Part shown: piece after piece, positions 23,545 through 31,289 of the stretch | Layout of the letters: every line of letters starts with the position of its first letter | How positions within the stretch are numbered: the stretch's first letter is position 1 | Assembly: GCA_015059785.1 (NCBI GenBank) | Contig: SUZS01000010.1 | Coordinates: forward strand, 1-58,660 | From: Rikenellaceae bacterium | GTDB lineage: Bacteria; Bacteroidota; Bacteroidia; Bacteroidales; Rikenellaceae | Length of the DNA: 58,660 nt | Reading direction: 5' to 3' | Notes under the pieces: generated by a model | What the model was told of the DNA's origin: nothing | Databases searched by the model: none | The model's input: the letters and a program-made list of their open reading frames with translations, nothing else | Position numbers and translations under genes: made by a program

Positions 23545-25325
23545 CGTACCCTTCTGAATGTTATAGTTGAACTGTTGTAGATATCTATTTCGGCTGTAAC
23601 AAAGTCCTGTGAACTACAGCTCCAGAGATTTACAAACTGCTGTGGCGAGAACTCCGCAAGTGGAAACCAACTGCTCTGCACGCATACCATTATGCGGTGT
23701 CCCGCCTTGAATGTATGGGCAATATCTGGCAATGTGTAGCGAATTGTCGTCTTCTCGTTTGGCACCATCGGTATAGGAGCACTAAACGACTCGCGATACC
23801 TTGCTCTCATCGGCTCGGCACGCACAAGCATCTGATAGTTCGGCTTTTGAGGGTCATCACTCGGAAAAACATCTATTACCCTTACAACAAAATCTGCATC
23901 CGTAGTATTTATAGCCACATCGAGCGAAGCTACAACCTCGCCAACAAGTGTCATATCGGCATTAAGCGGCTCAGTCGTATAGCATAACACATCCTCGCGA
24001 CCAGCAGTAAACTCCTGATTAGCAACCATATACTCTCGGCGGCGGTGGTCCGTCACAGAGTCATACGGCACTGGATTATCTGGGTCCGATGTATAGCTTC
24101 TGCTTGACTCCTCCGCAGGAGCTATTTTAGCCAAATTCTCGCCATCCAAGTAGTAGCTTAGAGTCTCAGTATCATAGAGTTGCCAATCCTCAGTAGTATA
24201 CCACTCATTACTTCCTGACAAGAACAGCGACACCTGCGGCAGGCTCTCCAGAGTGCCCTTTCCTCGCAGATAGTACTCAAAGAAAGGCAGTTCAAAATTG
24301 TCATGATAATACCTACTGCTCGCCGCTCTGCCAAAGTCAAAGTCTCCCAACTTATGCGCACCGCGACCATTCCACGCACCATGTGCCCACGGGCCCATAA
24401 CAAGTCGGCAGTCGGTCTGCGGAGATTGGCTGCGTATTGCCTTGAAGGTGTTCCACGCGCCATAGCAATCCTCAGCGTCAAAAGTTCCACCAACAACCAT
24501 CACTGCAGGCTTTATATTATATAGGTATCGTCTCACATCACGCTCCTGCCACCAGCTGTCGTAGTCTGGATGAGCACTCATAGCATCCCAGAATGATGAT
24601 GGGTGCATAACTCTACGCAGAGAGTCTCGCGTAGCGCGAATAAAGAAGTTAAACCTATCGGGCTTCATCTCGTGACCTCTTGTCGGCTCCCACTCTGTCG
24701 TCGGCTGATGATTTGTATGGCTAAGCATCGGCATAAGGTTAAAGGCGTCTGATATCATCATCACACCATTATGATGCACATCGTCTCCCATAAACCAGTC
24801 TGTCACAGGGGCTTGCGCAGAGACCGCCTTAACTGCTGGATGAGCATCCACACCCGCATACATAGCATAGAAACCTGGATAGGAGCAACCCCAAAAGCCG
24901 ACCTTGCCATTGTTCCCCTCAACATTATTCACAAGCCACTCTACAGTATCATAGGCATCTGTAGCCTCATTTATAGCAGCCGAGGCTGGACGGATATTCT
25001 CAAACTCGCCCTGGCTCATAAATCTACCACGAACATCCTGATAGACAATAATATAGCCACGACTGACAAAATTTCGCATACGATACGATGTGACTAAAAA
25101 TCTCGGTATACCCTGCTCATAAGGGGCTGATGAGTAGGGCGTGCGTTGAATTAATATCGGATGGTCACTACCCCAACGAGGTTTGTAGACTGTCGTATAC
25201 AGCGTTACCGAGTCGCGCATCATAATGTTATATACAACCCTCTCATACTTAACCCACGCAGTCTGGCTCAATAGGGCCAATATTGCCACCACTGTAACGC
25301 CTAAAATTATCCAAAGTCTCTTCAT
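23541..25325 (-). CDS. CocE/NonD-family X-Pro-type hydrolase
   Basis: A 594-residue protein with an N-terminal signal or anchor (about 5-22). The alpha/beta-hydrolase domain carries RTPYSS (61-66), VYQDVRGR (94-101) and the nucleophile elbow GCSYPG with Ser148; an acid/His pair typical of peptidase S15 follows. The C-terminal part (about 380-594) is the jelly-roll domain of CocE/X-Pro dipeptidyl-peptidases. It likely removes N-terminal dipeptides or hydrolyses esters or amides in the periplasm. It lies between an FAD-dependent oxidoreductase gene (7 bp upstream) and an SGNH hydrolase gene (4-bp overlap). The true substrate cannot be read from sequence. Confidence 0.87.
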   Translation of the reverse strand: MKRLWIILGVTVVAILALLSQTAWVKYERVVYNIMMRDSVTLYTTVYKPRWGSDHPILIQRTPYSSAPYEQGIPRFLVTSYRMRNFVSRGYIIVYQDVRGRFMSQGEFENIRPASAAINEATDAYDTVEWLVNNVEGNNGKVGFWGCSYPGFYAMYAGVDAHPAVKAVSAQAPVTDWFMGDDVHHNGVMMISDAFNLMPMLSHTNHQPTTEWEPTRGHEMKPDRFNFFIRATRDSLRRVMHPSSFWDAMSAHPDYDSWWQERDVRRYLYNIKPAVMVVGGTFDAEDCYGAWNTFKAIRSQSPQTDCRLVMGPWAHGAWNGRGAHKLGDFDFGRAASSRYYHDNFELPFFEYYLRGKGTLESLPQVSLFLSGSNEWYTTEDWQLYDTETLSYYLDGENLAKIAPAEESSRSYTSDPDNPVPYDSVTDHRRREYMVANQEFTAGREDVLCYTTEPLNADMTLVGEVVASLDVAINTTDADFVVRVIDVFPSDDPQKPNYQMLVRAEPMRARYRESFSAPIPMVPNEKTTIRYTLPDIAHTFKAGHRIMVCVQSSWFPLAEFSPQQFVNLWSCSSQDFVTAEIDIYNSSTITFRRVR

Positions 25326-25332
25326 TGTAACT

Positions 25333-26646
25333 CTAATCTAACTGCGCACCAATCTTCTTTAATTTTGCCACAAGAGCCTCAATATCAACACTCTGAACAG
25401 CACATCTGCTCTTTACAGCCATCGCCGCCGCAACACCCGCCGCCTGTCCTGTCCCCATACAGCTCGCCTGCACGCGCATAGACGCAAAGGCCTTGCGGTC
25501 TGCCGAAAGACAACGGCCTGCAACAAGTAGATTCGGATAGTTCTGCGCTATCAGTGCTCGATATGGCACATATGCCGCCTGCTCAAGGAAGTGCGCCACT
25601 TGACTACTACCCTTTGTCGCGTGAATATCTATCGGATGAGCACCTCGCGAGATGCTGTCCGCATACTTATAGCCCGACATATACTCCTCGGCAGTCATCG
25701 TATGCACGCCCTTTATTCTGCGCGTCTCACGAATACCCGCCTGCGTAGCTACGGATGCCACATAGCACTCCTTAAACTCGGCAAAATTCGCCCTTAAAAT
25801 CTCCGCCATACGGTATACATCCTCACGCAAACGACACTCTGCTGCCGTATAGTCGCGATTATCACACGCATCGGCTGCCGTGCGGGTCATATTCACAGCA
25901 ACACAACCCTCGTGCAGTGTTGTGCAGAACCACGGACCGCCAAACTCAGGTATATTAAGCTCTTCAGCATGCTCAAGCAGATAGTTTCTAATAGGCAGGC
26001 AGTGACAATTCTCCCCCTGCTTGTTGTGGTGCATAGCCTCAGAGATAATTGGCGACGAGGTATCTACACCCGCAAGGATAAAGTATGTAGATAGTGGCTG
26101 CAACGGCTCTCCATTCATCGGCTGCATCTCTACACCCGCCATAGCTGCAAGGTCGGCATCGCCCGTACAATCTATAAACACCCGTGCCTCTAAAGCCTCA
26201 CTACCATTCTTGTTCTCTATCACTACACACTCAATAGTACCATCTGTGCCCACCACTGTGCCCGTCAAGTATGAGTTCATATAGAGACTAACTCCAGCCT
26301 CAAGCACCATACGCTGCATACATAGCTTATATAGCTCAGGGTCAAAGGCAACATTGCCAAGCGGCTTTTCGATATATCCACCACCCATAGCCTCAAGCCT
26401 CTCAAGAAACTCCCACGGTATTCCGCCAATAACCCTCTTATTCTGATATGTAAAGACGCTGAGCGGCATCACAAGGCCCGCCGTAGCCATACCTCCCAAA
26501 AATCCAAATCTCTCCACAAGGGCAACACTCGCCCCCTCACGCGCCGCCGCTATAGCCGCAAAAACGCCCGCAGGGCCCGCTCCACACACAACCACATCGT
26601 AAACACCTACAACAGGCACAGACTTGGTTATTGATATACTCCTCAT
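25333..26646 (-). CDS. FAD-dependent oxidoreductase
   Basis: A 437-residue flavoprotein. The dinucleotide motif VVVCGAGPAGVFAA is at 18-31, followed by VALVERFGFLGGMAT, and a second FAD-contacting motif VFIDCTGDADLAAMAG is near 157-172. This is the FAD_oxidored family (PF12831 type) that is common in Bacteroidota. There is no signal peptide, so it is probably cytosolic. The substrate is unknown. It lies 4 bp after rnhB and 7 bp before the CocE-like gene, in an operon that otherwise has secreted hydrolases. Confidence 0.85.
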   Translation of the reverse strand: MRSISITKSVPVVGVYDVVVCGAGPAGVFAAIAAAREGASVALVERFGFLGGMATAGLVMPLSVFTYQNKRVIGGIPWEFLERLEAMGGGYIEKPLGNVAFDPELYKLCMQRMVLEAGVSLYMNSYLTGTVVGTDGTIECVVIENKNGSEALEARVFIDCTGDADLAAMAGVEMQPMNGEPLQPLSTYFILAGVDTSSPIISEAMHHNKQGENCHCLPIRNYLLEHAEELNIPEFGGPWFCTTLHEGCVAVNMTRTAADACDNRDYTAAECRLREDVYRMAEILRANFAEFKECYVASVATQAGIRETRRIKGVHTMTAEEYMSGYKYADSISRGAHPIDIHATKGSSQVAHFLEQAAYVPYRALIAQNYPNLLVAGRCLSADRKAFASMRVQASCMGTGQAAGVAAAMAVKSRCAVQSVDIEALVAKLKKIGAQLD

Positions 26647-26650
26647 AATT

Positions 26651-27247
26651 TTAGAATAGATTTAATTGGTCAATTTCGCAGTTAAATGTCTTTCTATGAT
26701 GGGGAGACAACCCATATTCAAGCACCGCTAAACGATGCTCCCGCGTAGGGTACCCCTTATTTTTCGTCCAGCCATACATCGGATACTGCTCAGCAATCTG
26801 CAGCATATACTCATCTCTAAATGTCTTTGCCAAGACAGACGCCGCCGCAATATCGGCATACTTACCATCCCCCTTGACGATGCACTGAAATGGTATCTCA
26901 AGTTTTGTTCTGAAGCGGTTTCCGTCAATAGCCAGAAACTGAGGTTGCGGGTTAAGCCTTGCCGCCGCGAGTGACATACCCTCAAAAGATGCGTTGAGGA
27001 TGTTAATCTGGTCTATTCGCTCGGCACTCACCGCCTCCACAGCCCACGCAACGGCCTCACGACAGATAATCTCGCGCAACAAGTTGCGGTTCTTCTCTGT
27101 CATCTGCTTCGAGTCGTTAAGCAATGGGTGATGAAAATCTGGCGGTAAAATTACCGCTGCGGCAAATACAGGACCTGCAAGACAGCCTCTTCCCGCCTCG
27201 TCACACCCCGCCTCAAGTAGCTCTGTCTGATAAAAATTTGGTAACAT
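26651..27247 (-). CDS. rnhB: Ribonuclease HII
   Basis: A 198-residue enzyme that cuts the RNA strand of RNA-DNA hybrids and single embedded ribonucleotides. The catalytic DE pair is in AGCDEAGRG (Asp16, Glu17), a further Asp lies in LAIDGNRF near 107, and an AAASVLAKTFRDEYM block follows. Length is normal. It is the first gene of a four-gene operon with an FAD oxidoreductase and two hydrolases. Its ATG lies only 4 nt downstream of a TAACTTTG -7 box, so the message may be leaderless. Confidence 0.95.
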   Translation of the reverse strand: MLPNFYQTELLEAGCDEAGRGCLAGPVFAAAVILPPDFHHPLLNDSKQMTEKNRNLLREIICREAVAWAVEAVSAERIDQINILNASFEGMSLAAARLNPQPQFLAIDGNRFRTKLEIPFQCIVKGDGKYADIAAASVLAKTFRDEYMLQIAEQYPMYGWTKNKGYPTREHRLAVLEYGLSPHHRKTFNCEIDQLNLF

Positions 27248-27251
27248 AGAG

Positions 27252-27259
27252 CAAAGTTA
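27252..27259 (-). promoter_or_regulatory. -7 box immediately upstream of rnhB (leaderless arrangement)
   Basis: The minus-strand TAACTTTG is separated from the rnhB ATG by 4 nt (CTCT). With the usual start site a few bases after this box, transcription would begin at or next to the A of the ATG. Confidence 0.55.
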
Positions 27260-27329
27260 CCCTTTTTTTACGAAATTTTAGGTAACTTTACCACAAAATT
27301 GTTAGTAAATTTATAGACCACCCATATAG

Positions 27330-28277
27330 ATGATATCCATAACCCGCCAAACAAGCCTCTTCGCACCCCTGCTGCTCATCCTCACTATCGCAGCCAGCAT
27401 CGTGCGCCTACACCTTAATCCCTTCGCTATTGAGATTGCCGAGTGCAGCCTACTTCCCCTATGGTGGGAGTGCGTTGTGGCGGCATTGATGCTCTGTATT
27501 GCAGGCTTTGTAGTAAACCGCGCAGCTGTCAAAGTAGGACTATTCGGCGGCTTTAGTGCCCTTCCCGTATCTATGTTCGGCTTTATTAGCTGCGCTATAT
27601 TTCTATCTCCCGACATACTCACCGCAGCCGCAGCCTCACTTACCACAGCCTTCGGAACAATGTTCCTTATACGCTCCGTTCAGTTTCATAACGATAAAGA
27701 GTCCCTCTTTACCAGCGCACTTCTGTTCGGCACTAGCGCTGTCATTTATCCCCCAAGCATAACCCTTGTTGCAGTGTTGCTACTGGCAATATTCATCATA
27801 CCCCTCTCTTTCCGACAGATTGTCATCGCCTTTACAGGCTACTTAATCCCTCTTGTTGGGGTAAGCTATGTAGGCTGGTATATGGGTAGTGAGATCACTG
27901 CAGTACCTCTTAATATATATAATACCCTTGTAAGCAATACCAACCCACTGCTGAGCCTTGAGAGTTTGCCACTCTGCGCAGCTGCAATCCTGCTTGTGCT
28001 GACACTAATCTTAATCTATGGCATTATGGTAGGCGCCTACCACCGCTATAGCCTGCTTGTTCCAGTACGAAAAACAGTGCACCTGATTATATGGATGAGC
28101 CTCATCACTTCGGCAACACTCATCATCCCAGGCAGTGGAATTACTATGCTCCCCGTAGCGGCAGTTCCGACAGCAGTTCTTTCAGCCTTCGCCTTAGACC
28201 GTATGACTCCTCGCTGGGCAAATATCTTCTATGGAGTTCTAATAATAGCAATACTCTTACACCTATTATTTTATTAA
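27330..28277 (+). CDS. Polytopic membrane protein, DUF6427-like
   Basis: A 315-residue protein with about nine hydrophobic segments and little soluble sequence, apart from a short segment near 123-130. The overall plan resembles the DUF6427 membrane proteins of Bacteroidota, but I assign that only from length and layout. No catalytic or transport motif is visible. It is divergently arranged with rnhB, with 82 bp between them. Downstream is the 1.2-kb noncoding interval. Confidence 0.6.
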   Translation: MISITRQTSLFAPLLLILTIAASIVRLHLNPFAIEIAECSLLPLWWECVVAALMLCIAGFVVNRAAVKVGLFGGFSALPVSMFGFISCAIFLSPDILTAAAASLTTAFGTMFLIRSVQFHNDKESLFTSALLFGTSAVIYPPSITLVAVLLLAIFIIPLSFRQIVIAFTGYLIPLVGVSYVGWYMGSEITAVPLNIYNTLVSNTNPLLSLESLPLCAAAILLVLTLILIYGIMVGAYHRYSLLVPVRKTVHLIIWMSLITSATLIIPGSGITMLPVAAVPTAVLSAFALDRMTPRWANIFYGVLIIAILLHLLFY

Positions 28278-28365
28278 AAAGCTATCTTTTACCCCGTGCA
28301 TAATGCGGTTTTTATTATAAAATCAAACTTTTTAGCACTATTTTGTAAAAATTTTTACCAAAAAG

Positions 28366-28396
28366 TTTGCGTTTTAATAAAAAGATAGTACTTTTG
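28366..28396 (+). promoter_or_regulatory. Consensus promoter with no gene behind it (small RNA)
   Basis: TTTG (28366-28369) is followed after 19 nt by TACTTTTG (28389-28396), an exact -33/-7 match. The first convincing coding gene on this strand is more than 1 kb away, and an intrinsic terminator lies about 80 nt downstream. Confidence 0.8.
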
Positions 28397-28401
28397 TAAT
28401 A

Positions 28402-28490
28402 CAAATGTGGGGTTCTCCCACTGCTCATTAACCTAACTAACCTAATATCGGAGAGCTGACTGTTGCCCAACACTCAGCTCTTATCTTTTG
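28402..28490 (+). ncRNA. Candidate small RNA of about 85-90 nt
   Basis: The transcript predicted from the promoter at 28366-28396 has a 5' hairpin GTGGG-GTTCT-CCCAC and an unpaired stretch with the motif TTAACCTAACTAACCTAAT. It ends in a terminator hairpin, AGAGCTGA / TCAGCTCT (28452-28481), with an inner TGTTG/CAACA extension and a TATCTTTT tail. No open frame is present. The layout (Bacteroidota promoter, single-stranded centre, terminator) resembles the computationally defined Bacteroidales-1-type RNAs, but I cannot confirm membership. The 13-mer CAAATGTGGGGTT at the 5' end recurs 90 bp downstream (28492-28504), followed by a second hairpin, GAGCCGAA / TTCGGCTC. This suggests a degenerate tandem copy. 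Confidence 0.6.
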
Positions 28491-28571
28491 TCAAATGTGG
28501 GGTTGAGCCGAAACTTCGGCTCTTCTTCGGCGGCGCCTCGGACATTGGCGTGACTGCCTTGCTTCGCAAGC

Positions 28572-28628
28572 AAAATGTTAGTTATAAGATTTAGTGAGCA
28601 AGCTCACATTTCTTATATCTAACATTTT
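28572..28628. repeat. 57-bp near-perfect palindrome
   Basis: The arms AAAATGTTAGTTATAAGA and TCTTATATCTAACATTTT differ at one position and enclose the inner stem GTGAGC-AA-GCTCAC. The outer arms TTGGCGTGACTGCC (28545-28558) and GGCAAGTCACGCAA (28645-28658) extend the symmetry, and CTCGG / CCGAG may extend it further. There is no T-run directly after it. It may be the hairpin core of a noncoding mobile element. Confidence 0.75.
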
Positions 28629-28656
28629 ATTACAATCTGCGATTGGCAAGTCACGC

Positions 28657-28992
28657 AACACCGCGATTAAGCCGAGAGCAACAGCAGTCGCACACCAAAG
28701 GTGCAAAAGGCGAAGATTGAAAACGGGAACTTGTTCACAGATTTTTCAATTTCGCATTTTGAAGTGCTTGCACTGCGACTGATATTGCCGAGGCGTAGCG
28801 GGGAAAAGACTCCGAAGGAGGGTTAACACCGCGATTAAGCCGAGAGCAACAGCAGTCGCACACCGTAGGTGCAAAAGGCGACAATTGAAAATGGGAACTT
28901 GTTCACGACTTTTCAATTTCGCATTTTGAGGCATTTATGCCACGACTGATACTGCCGAGGCGCAGCGGGGAATGGTCGCCAAAGGCGAGACA
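28657..28992 (+). repeat. Two tandem 168-bp structured repeats
   Basis: Copy 1 is 28657-28824 and copy 2 is 28825-28992, both beginning AACACCGCGATTAAGCCGAG. Each copy can fold in the same way. A closing stem CCGC..GCC / GGC..GCGG encloses CAGTCG/CGACTG, a CACC-NNN-GGTG hairpin and ATTGAAAA/TTTTCAAT with inner GAAC-TT-GTTC. Two hairpins differ between copies yet still pair: AGTGCTTGCACT against GGCATTTATGCC, and CTCCGAAGGAG against TCGCCAAAGGCGA. That points to selection on RNA or single-stranded DNA structure. The short frames crossing it are not plausible proteins. Confidence 0.75.
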
Positions 28993-29022
28993 ACGCTCGG
29001 CAAAGTTCAATTAGAACAACCG

Positions 29023-29151
29023 TATTTTGTCGTCAGAGTGGTGCATTTACCACGCTCAATGAAAAATGCCTGCGCAGGATAGTACTAAAGCGTACAGCCC
29101 AGCAGGCATTTTTATTAGCGGCAGGAAATGTGCCACTATCACGACAAAATC
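29023..29151. repeat. Palindromic structured repeat element, copy B
   Basis: The second copy of the element at 5470-5599. The ends (ATTTTGTCGTCAGAGTG and CACTATCACGACAAAAT) and the apical core GGATAGTACTAAA..GTACAGCC are conserved. The stems differ but pair: AAAAATGCCTGC / GCAGGCATTTTT replaces the AGTGGCGG / CCGCCACT of copy A. It is followed by two further CGACAAAAT units (29151-29168), giving three 9-bp copies in a row. Confidence 0.75.
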
Positions 29152-29171
29152 GACAAAATCGACAAAATAAA

Positions 29172-29305
29172 TAGAGAGGTCGGCTGACGCCGACCCCTCT
29201 GGAAAAACACTTTCCCTTTAACAAAACATTACATTCAGATACACCTTGAAAAAGAACGGTTATGATATAGAAATGATGAGGTGTATCTTTCCCAAATCCT
29301 TTCGT
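29172..29305 (-). ncRNA. Candidate minus-strand small RNA of about 130 nt
   Basis: It is bounded by a minus-strand -7 box TACATTTG (29310-29317) and a terminator hairpin AGAGGGGTCGGC / GCCGACCTCT (29175-29200) followed by CTATTTATTTTG. Between them AGATACACCT (29279-29288 on the minus strand) pairs with AGGTGTATCT (29237-29246) across a 32-nt loop, and GGGAAA-GTG-TTTTCC forms a further hairpin near 29201-29215. No convincing frame is present. A sRNA or the 3' part of a longer noncoding transcript is possible. Confidence 0.45.
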
Positions 29306-29309
29306 GATG

Positions 29310-29317
29310 CAAATGTA
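29310..29317 (-). promoter_or_regulatory. -7 box for minus-strand small RNA
   Basis: The minus-strand TACATTTG fits TAnnTTTG; only a TTTT run is present at the -33 distance. The interval 29318-29474 otherwise holds AT-rich sequence and no gene. Confidence 0.4.
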
Positions 29318-29474
29318 GAGCGTTTTTTCGGAATAAAAAAATAAATTCAACGAAAACAACTTTTTATTCAACAGACACCCGTTTTACTATCATTTGAACA
29401 TCTTAAAATAGAGCATTCAGCTATCTGTGAAGGCGATTTTTGTGGATTATGCACTGCATTTCCACATTATTTGT

Positions 29475-29482
29475 TATCTTTG
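29475..29482 (+). promoter_or_regulatory. -7 box 4 nt before the ATG of the DUF2520 gene
   Basis: TATCTTTG is followed by TGCT and the ATG at 29487. The spacing is the same as at rnhB and at the DUF4886 gene, predicting a leaderless message. Confidence 0.55.
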
Positions 29483-29486
29483 TGCT

Positions 29487-30272
29487 ATGAAAAGTTACAA
29501 AGTAATAATTGTCGGTAGTGGCAATGTTGCCGAGGCCTTTGCAAGGGCTCTCCAAGCGACCTCAAACGAGGTTGTGCAGATATACGCCCGCAACCGCGAG
29601 CGAGGCGAGGCTGTCGCAGCAATAGCCGGCTGTGAGTGGTGTTGCGAACCTACGGCTCTCAAGGTTGCAGATATCTACCTTCTCTGCGTGAGTGACCGTG
29701 CGATTAAGGAGGTTGCATCATCACTCCCGTTTAGTCCAAACGCTATTGTTGCACATACGGCGGGCTGTGGAACGCTTGAGATGTTGCCAGAGGGGATGCG
29801 TAGGGCTATTGTATACCCTTTCCAGACCTTTTCGGCGGGAAGGGTGGTAGACTTTAGCAAGATTTTCTTATTTATTGAGGCTCAGGATGAGGCGACGCAT
29901 ATTGAGGCGGCAGAGTTTGCCAACTCTTTGACTGATAATGTACATACAGCCGACGCTGCACTGCGCGAGAAGATACACCTTACGGGCGTGCTGACATCCA
30001 ACTTTGTAAATAATATGTATGCTACAGCGGCTGAGGTTATTGCTACAGCGGGTCTTGACTTTGATGTCATTGCGCCACTTATTGCCGAGACAGCGGCAAA
30101 GGCGTTAGAGAGCCGCAATCCGTCGCAGGTGCAGACTGGCCCCGCCGTAAGGGGTGACAATCAGACCCTTGAGCGACACCGCAGGCTGATTGGGGATAAT
30201 GATACCCTACGAAAGATGTATGATATAATAAGCGAAAATATATGGAGAATAAGAGAAACTTCAAAGAGGTAA
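29487..30272 (+). CDS. Rossmann/DUF2520 NADP-binding oxidoreductase-like protein
   Basis: A 261-residue protein. The ATG at 29487 is chosen because the Rossmann motif VIIVGSGNVAEAF follows within 20 residues and because upstream codons would read through the promoter. The C-terminal half (from about 125) matches the DUF2520 domain that accompanies this Rossmann domain in Bacteroidota. It resembles ketopantoate-reductase/ProC-type enzymes, but the substrate is not known. It overlaps the KdsC-like gene by 31 bp, so the two are translationally linked. Confidence 0.85.
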   Translation: MKSYKVIIVGSGNVAEAFARALQATSNEVVQIYARNRERGEAVAAIAGCEWCCEPTALKVADIYLLCVSDRAIKEVASSLPFSPNAIVAHTAGCGTLEMLPEGMRRAIVYPFQTFSAGRVVDFSKIFLFIEAQDEATHIEAAEFANSLTDNVHTADAALREKIHLTGVLTSNFVNNMYATAAEVIATAGLDFDVIAPLIAETAAKALESRNPSQVQTGPAVRGDNQTLERHRRLIGDNDTLRKMYDIISENIWRIRETSKR

Positions 30273-30802
30273 TTGCTGATGTTGAGGCCTTTATCTTTGA
30301 TGTGGACGGCGTGATGACCGACGGCAAGATTATCCCTATTGAGGGTGGCGACTTTATCCGTTGCTACTACGCTAAGGATGGCTATGCACTTGCCTATGCC
30401 GTCAAGCACGGATATAATGTGTGCGTTATCTCAGGAGGCTTTGGTAACAACCTTGAGTCGCGTATGCGCCGCCTTGGTATTGAGCATCGATACTTGGGCT
30501 GTATGGATAAGATTGCCGCCCTTGAGGACTTTGCATCAAAGACGGGTGTAAACCTTCAGAATGCAATCTATATGGGCGATGACATTCCAGACCTTGAGTG
30601 TATGCGCCTTGTGGGTATTCCCGTTGCCCCTGCCGATGCCTGCACAGAGGTTCTTGAGGCGGCGCGCTACATCTCTGAGTATAACGGAGGTGCTGGTGCA
30701 GTACGCGATATTATTGAGCAGGTGCTACGCGTGCAGGGCAAGTGGGCGCTTGACTGTCAGGGTGTAATCGCTTCGGATGCTAATCAGTCAGCCTCACGAT
30801 GA
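30242..30802 (+). CDS. kdsC: KdsC-type HAD phosphatase
   Basis: A 186-residue HAD phosphatase. The nucleophile motif FDVDGVMTDG has Asp20 and Asp22, motif II Ser lies in VISGG near 61-65, and motif IV MGDDIPDLE is near 106-114. This is the cap-less KDO-8-phosphate phosphatase family, making KDO for lipopolysaccharide. N- and C-termini are a little longer than in E. coli KdsC. The gene starts 31 bp inside the DUF2520 gene and ends with a 4-bp overlap with the CYTH gene. The function within the family could be broader than KDO-8-P. Confidence 0.82.
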   Translation: MENKRNFKEVIADVEAFIFDVDGVMTDGKIIPIEGGDFIRCYYAKDGYALAYAVKHGYNVCVISGGFGNNLESRMRRLGIEHRYLGCMDKIAALEDFASKTGVNLQNAIYMGDDIPDLECMRLVGIPVAPADACTEVLEAARYISEYNGGAGAVRDIIEQVLRVQGKWALDCQGVIASDANQSASR

Positions 30803-31269
30803 GGGAGATAGAGCGTAAATACTTAGTCTCGGACGATAGCTTTATCACTCAAGCCGTTAGTAGCCAGCGCATTGCGCAAGGATACCTCACTGTGCGCAGG
30901 GTTACGGCAAGGGTGAGAATATACGGAGACAAGGGTTACATTACCTTCAAGGGCAAGAGTAAGGATAGGGGATTGAGTCGCTTTGAATTTGAGAGCGAGA
31001 TTCCTCTTCGTTGTGCCGAGATTTTGCTATCTCGTTGCAGTGGCACGGTAGAGAAGATTCGCCACCTTGTGCCATACGAGGGTTACACATGGGAGGTTGA
31101 CCAGTTTACAGGCAAGAACTGCGGTCTTGTTGTTGCCGAGGTGGAGATGAAGAGTACTGCTGAAAACCCGCCACTGCCAGAGTGGGTCTGGATAGAGGTT
31201 ACATCGGACTTTCACTACCGCAACTCCTACTTGGCGCAAAGGCCTTATACAGAGTGGTTTGACAAATAA
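30799..31269 (+). CDS. CYTH-domain protein
   Basis: A 156-residue protein with the ExExK signature (Glu3, Glu5, Lys7 in EIERKYL) and an all-beta tunnel pattern, including YITFKGKSKDRGLSRFEFE and VVAEVEMKS. CYTH proteins bind triphosphates with metal ions; bacterial members hydrolyse inorganic triphosphate or have unknown substrates. It overlaps the kdsC-like gene by 4 bp and precedes tdk by 20 bp. No CHAD domain is attached. Confidence 0.87.
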   Translation: MREIERKYLVSDDSFITQAVSSQRIAQGYLTVRRVTARVRIYGDKGYITFKGKSKDRGLSRFEFESEIPLRCAEILLSRCSGTVEKIRHLVPYEGYTWEVDQFTGKNCGLVVAEVEMKSTAENPPLPEWVWIEVTSDFHYRNSYLAQRPYTEWFDK

Positions 31270-31289
31270 TAACAAAAAAGATATAGACT

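Noticed and set aside
28594..28934. Short frames across the 168-bp repeats
   Set aside because: They read through hairpin arms on both strands; structure rather than coding explains the conservation.
28657..28992. CRISPR array
   Set aside because: Only two copies, unit length 168 bp, no spacers and no cas genes.
29033..29371. 112-codon minus-strand frame
   Set aside because: It runs through palindromic element copy B and a terminator hairpin; composition is not protein-like.
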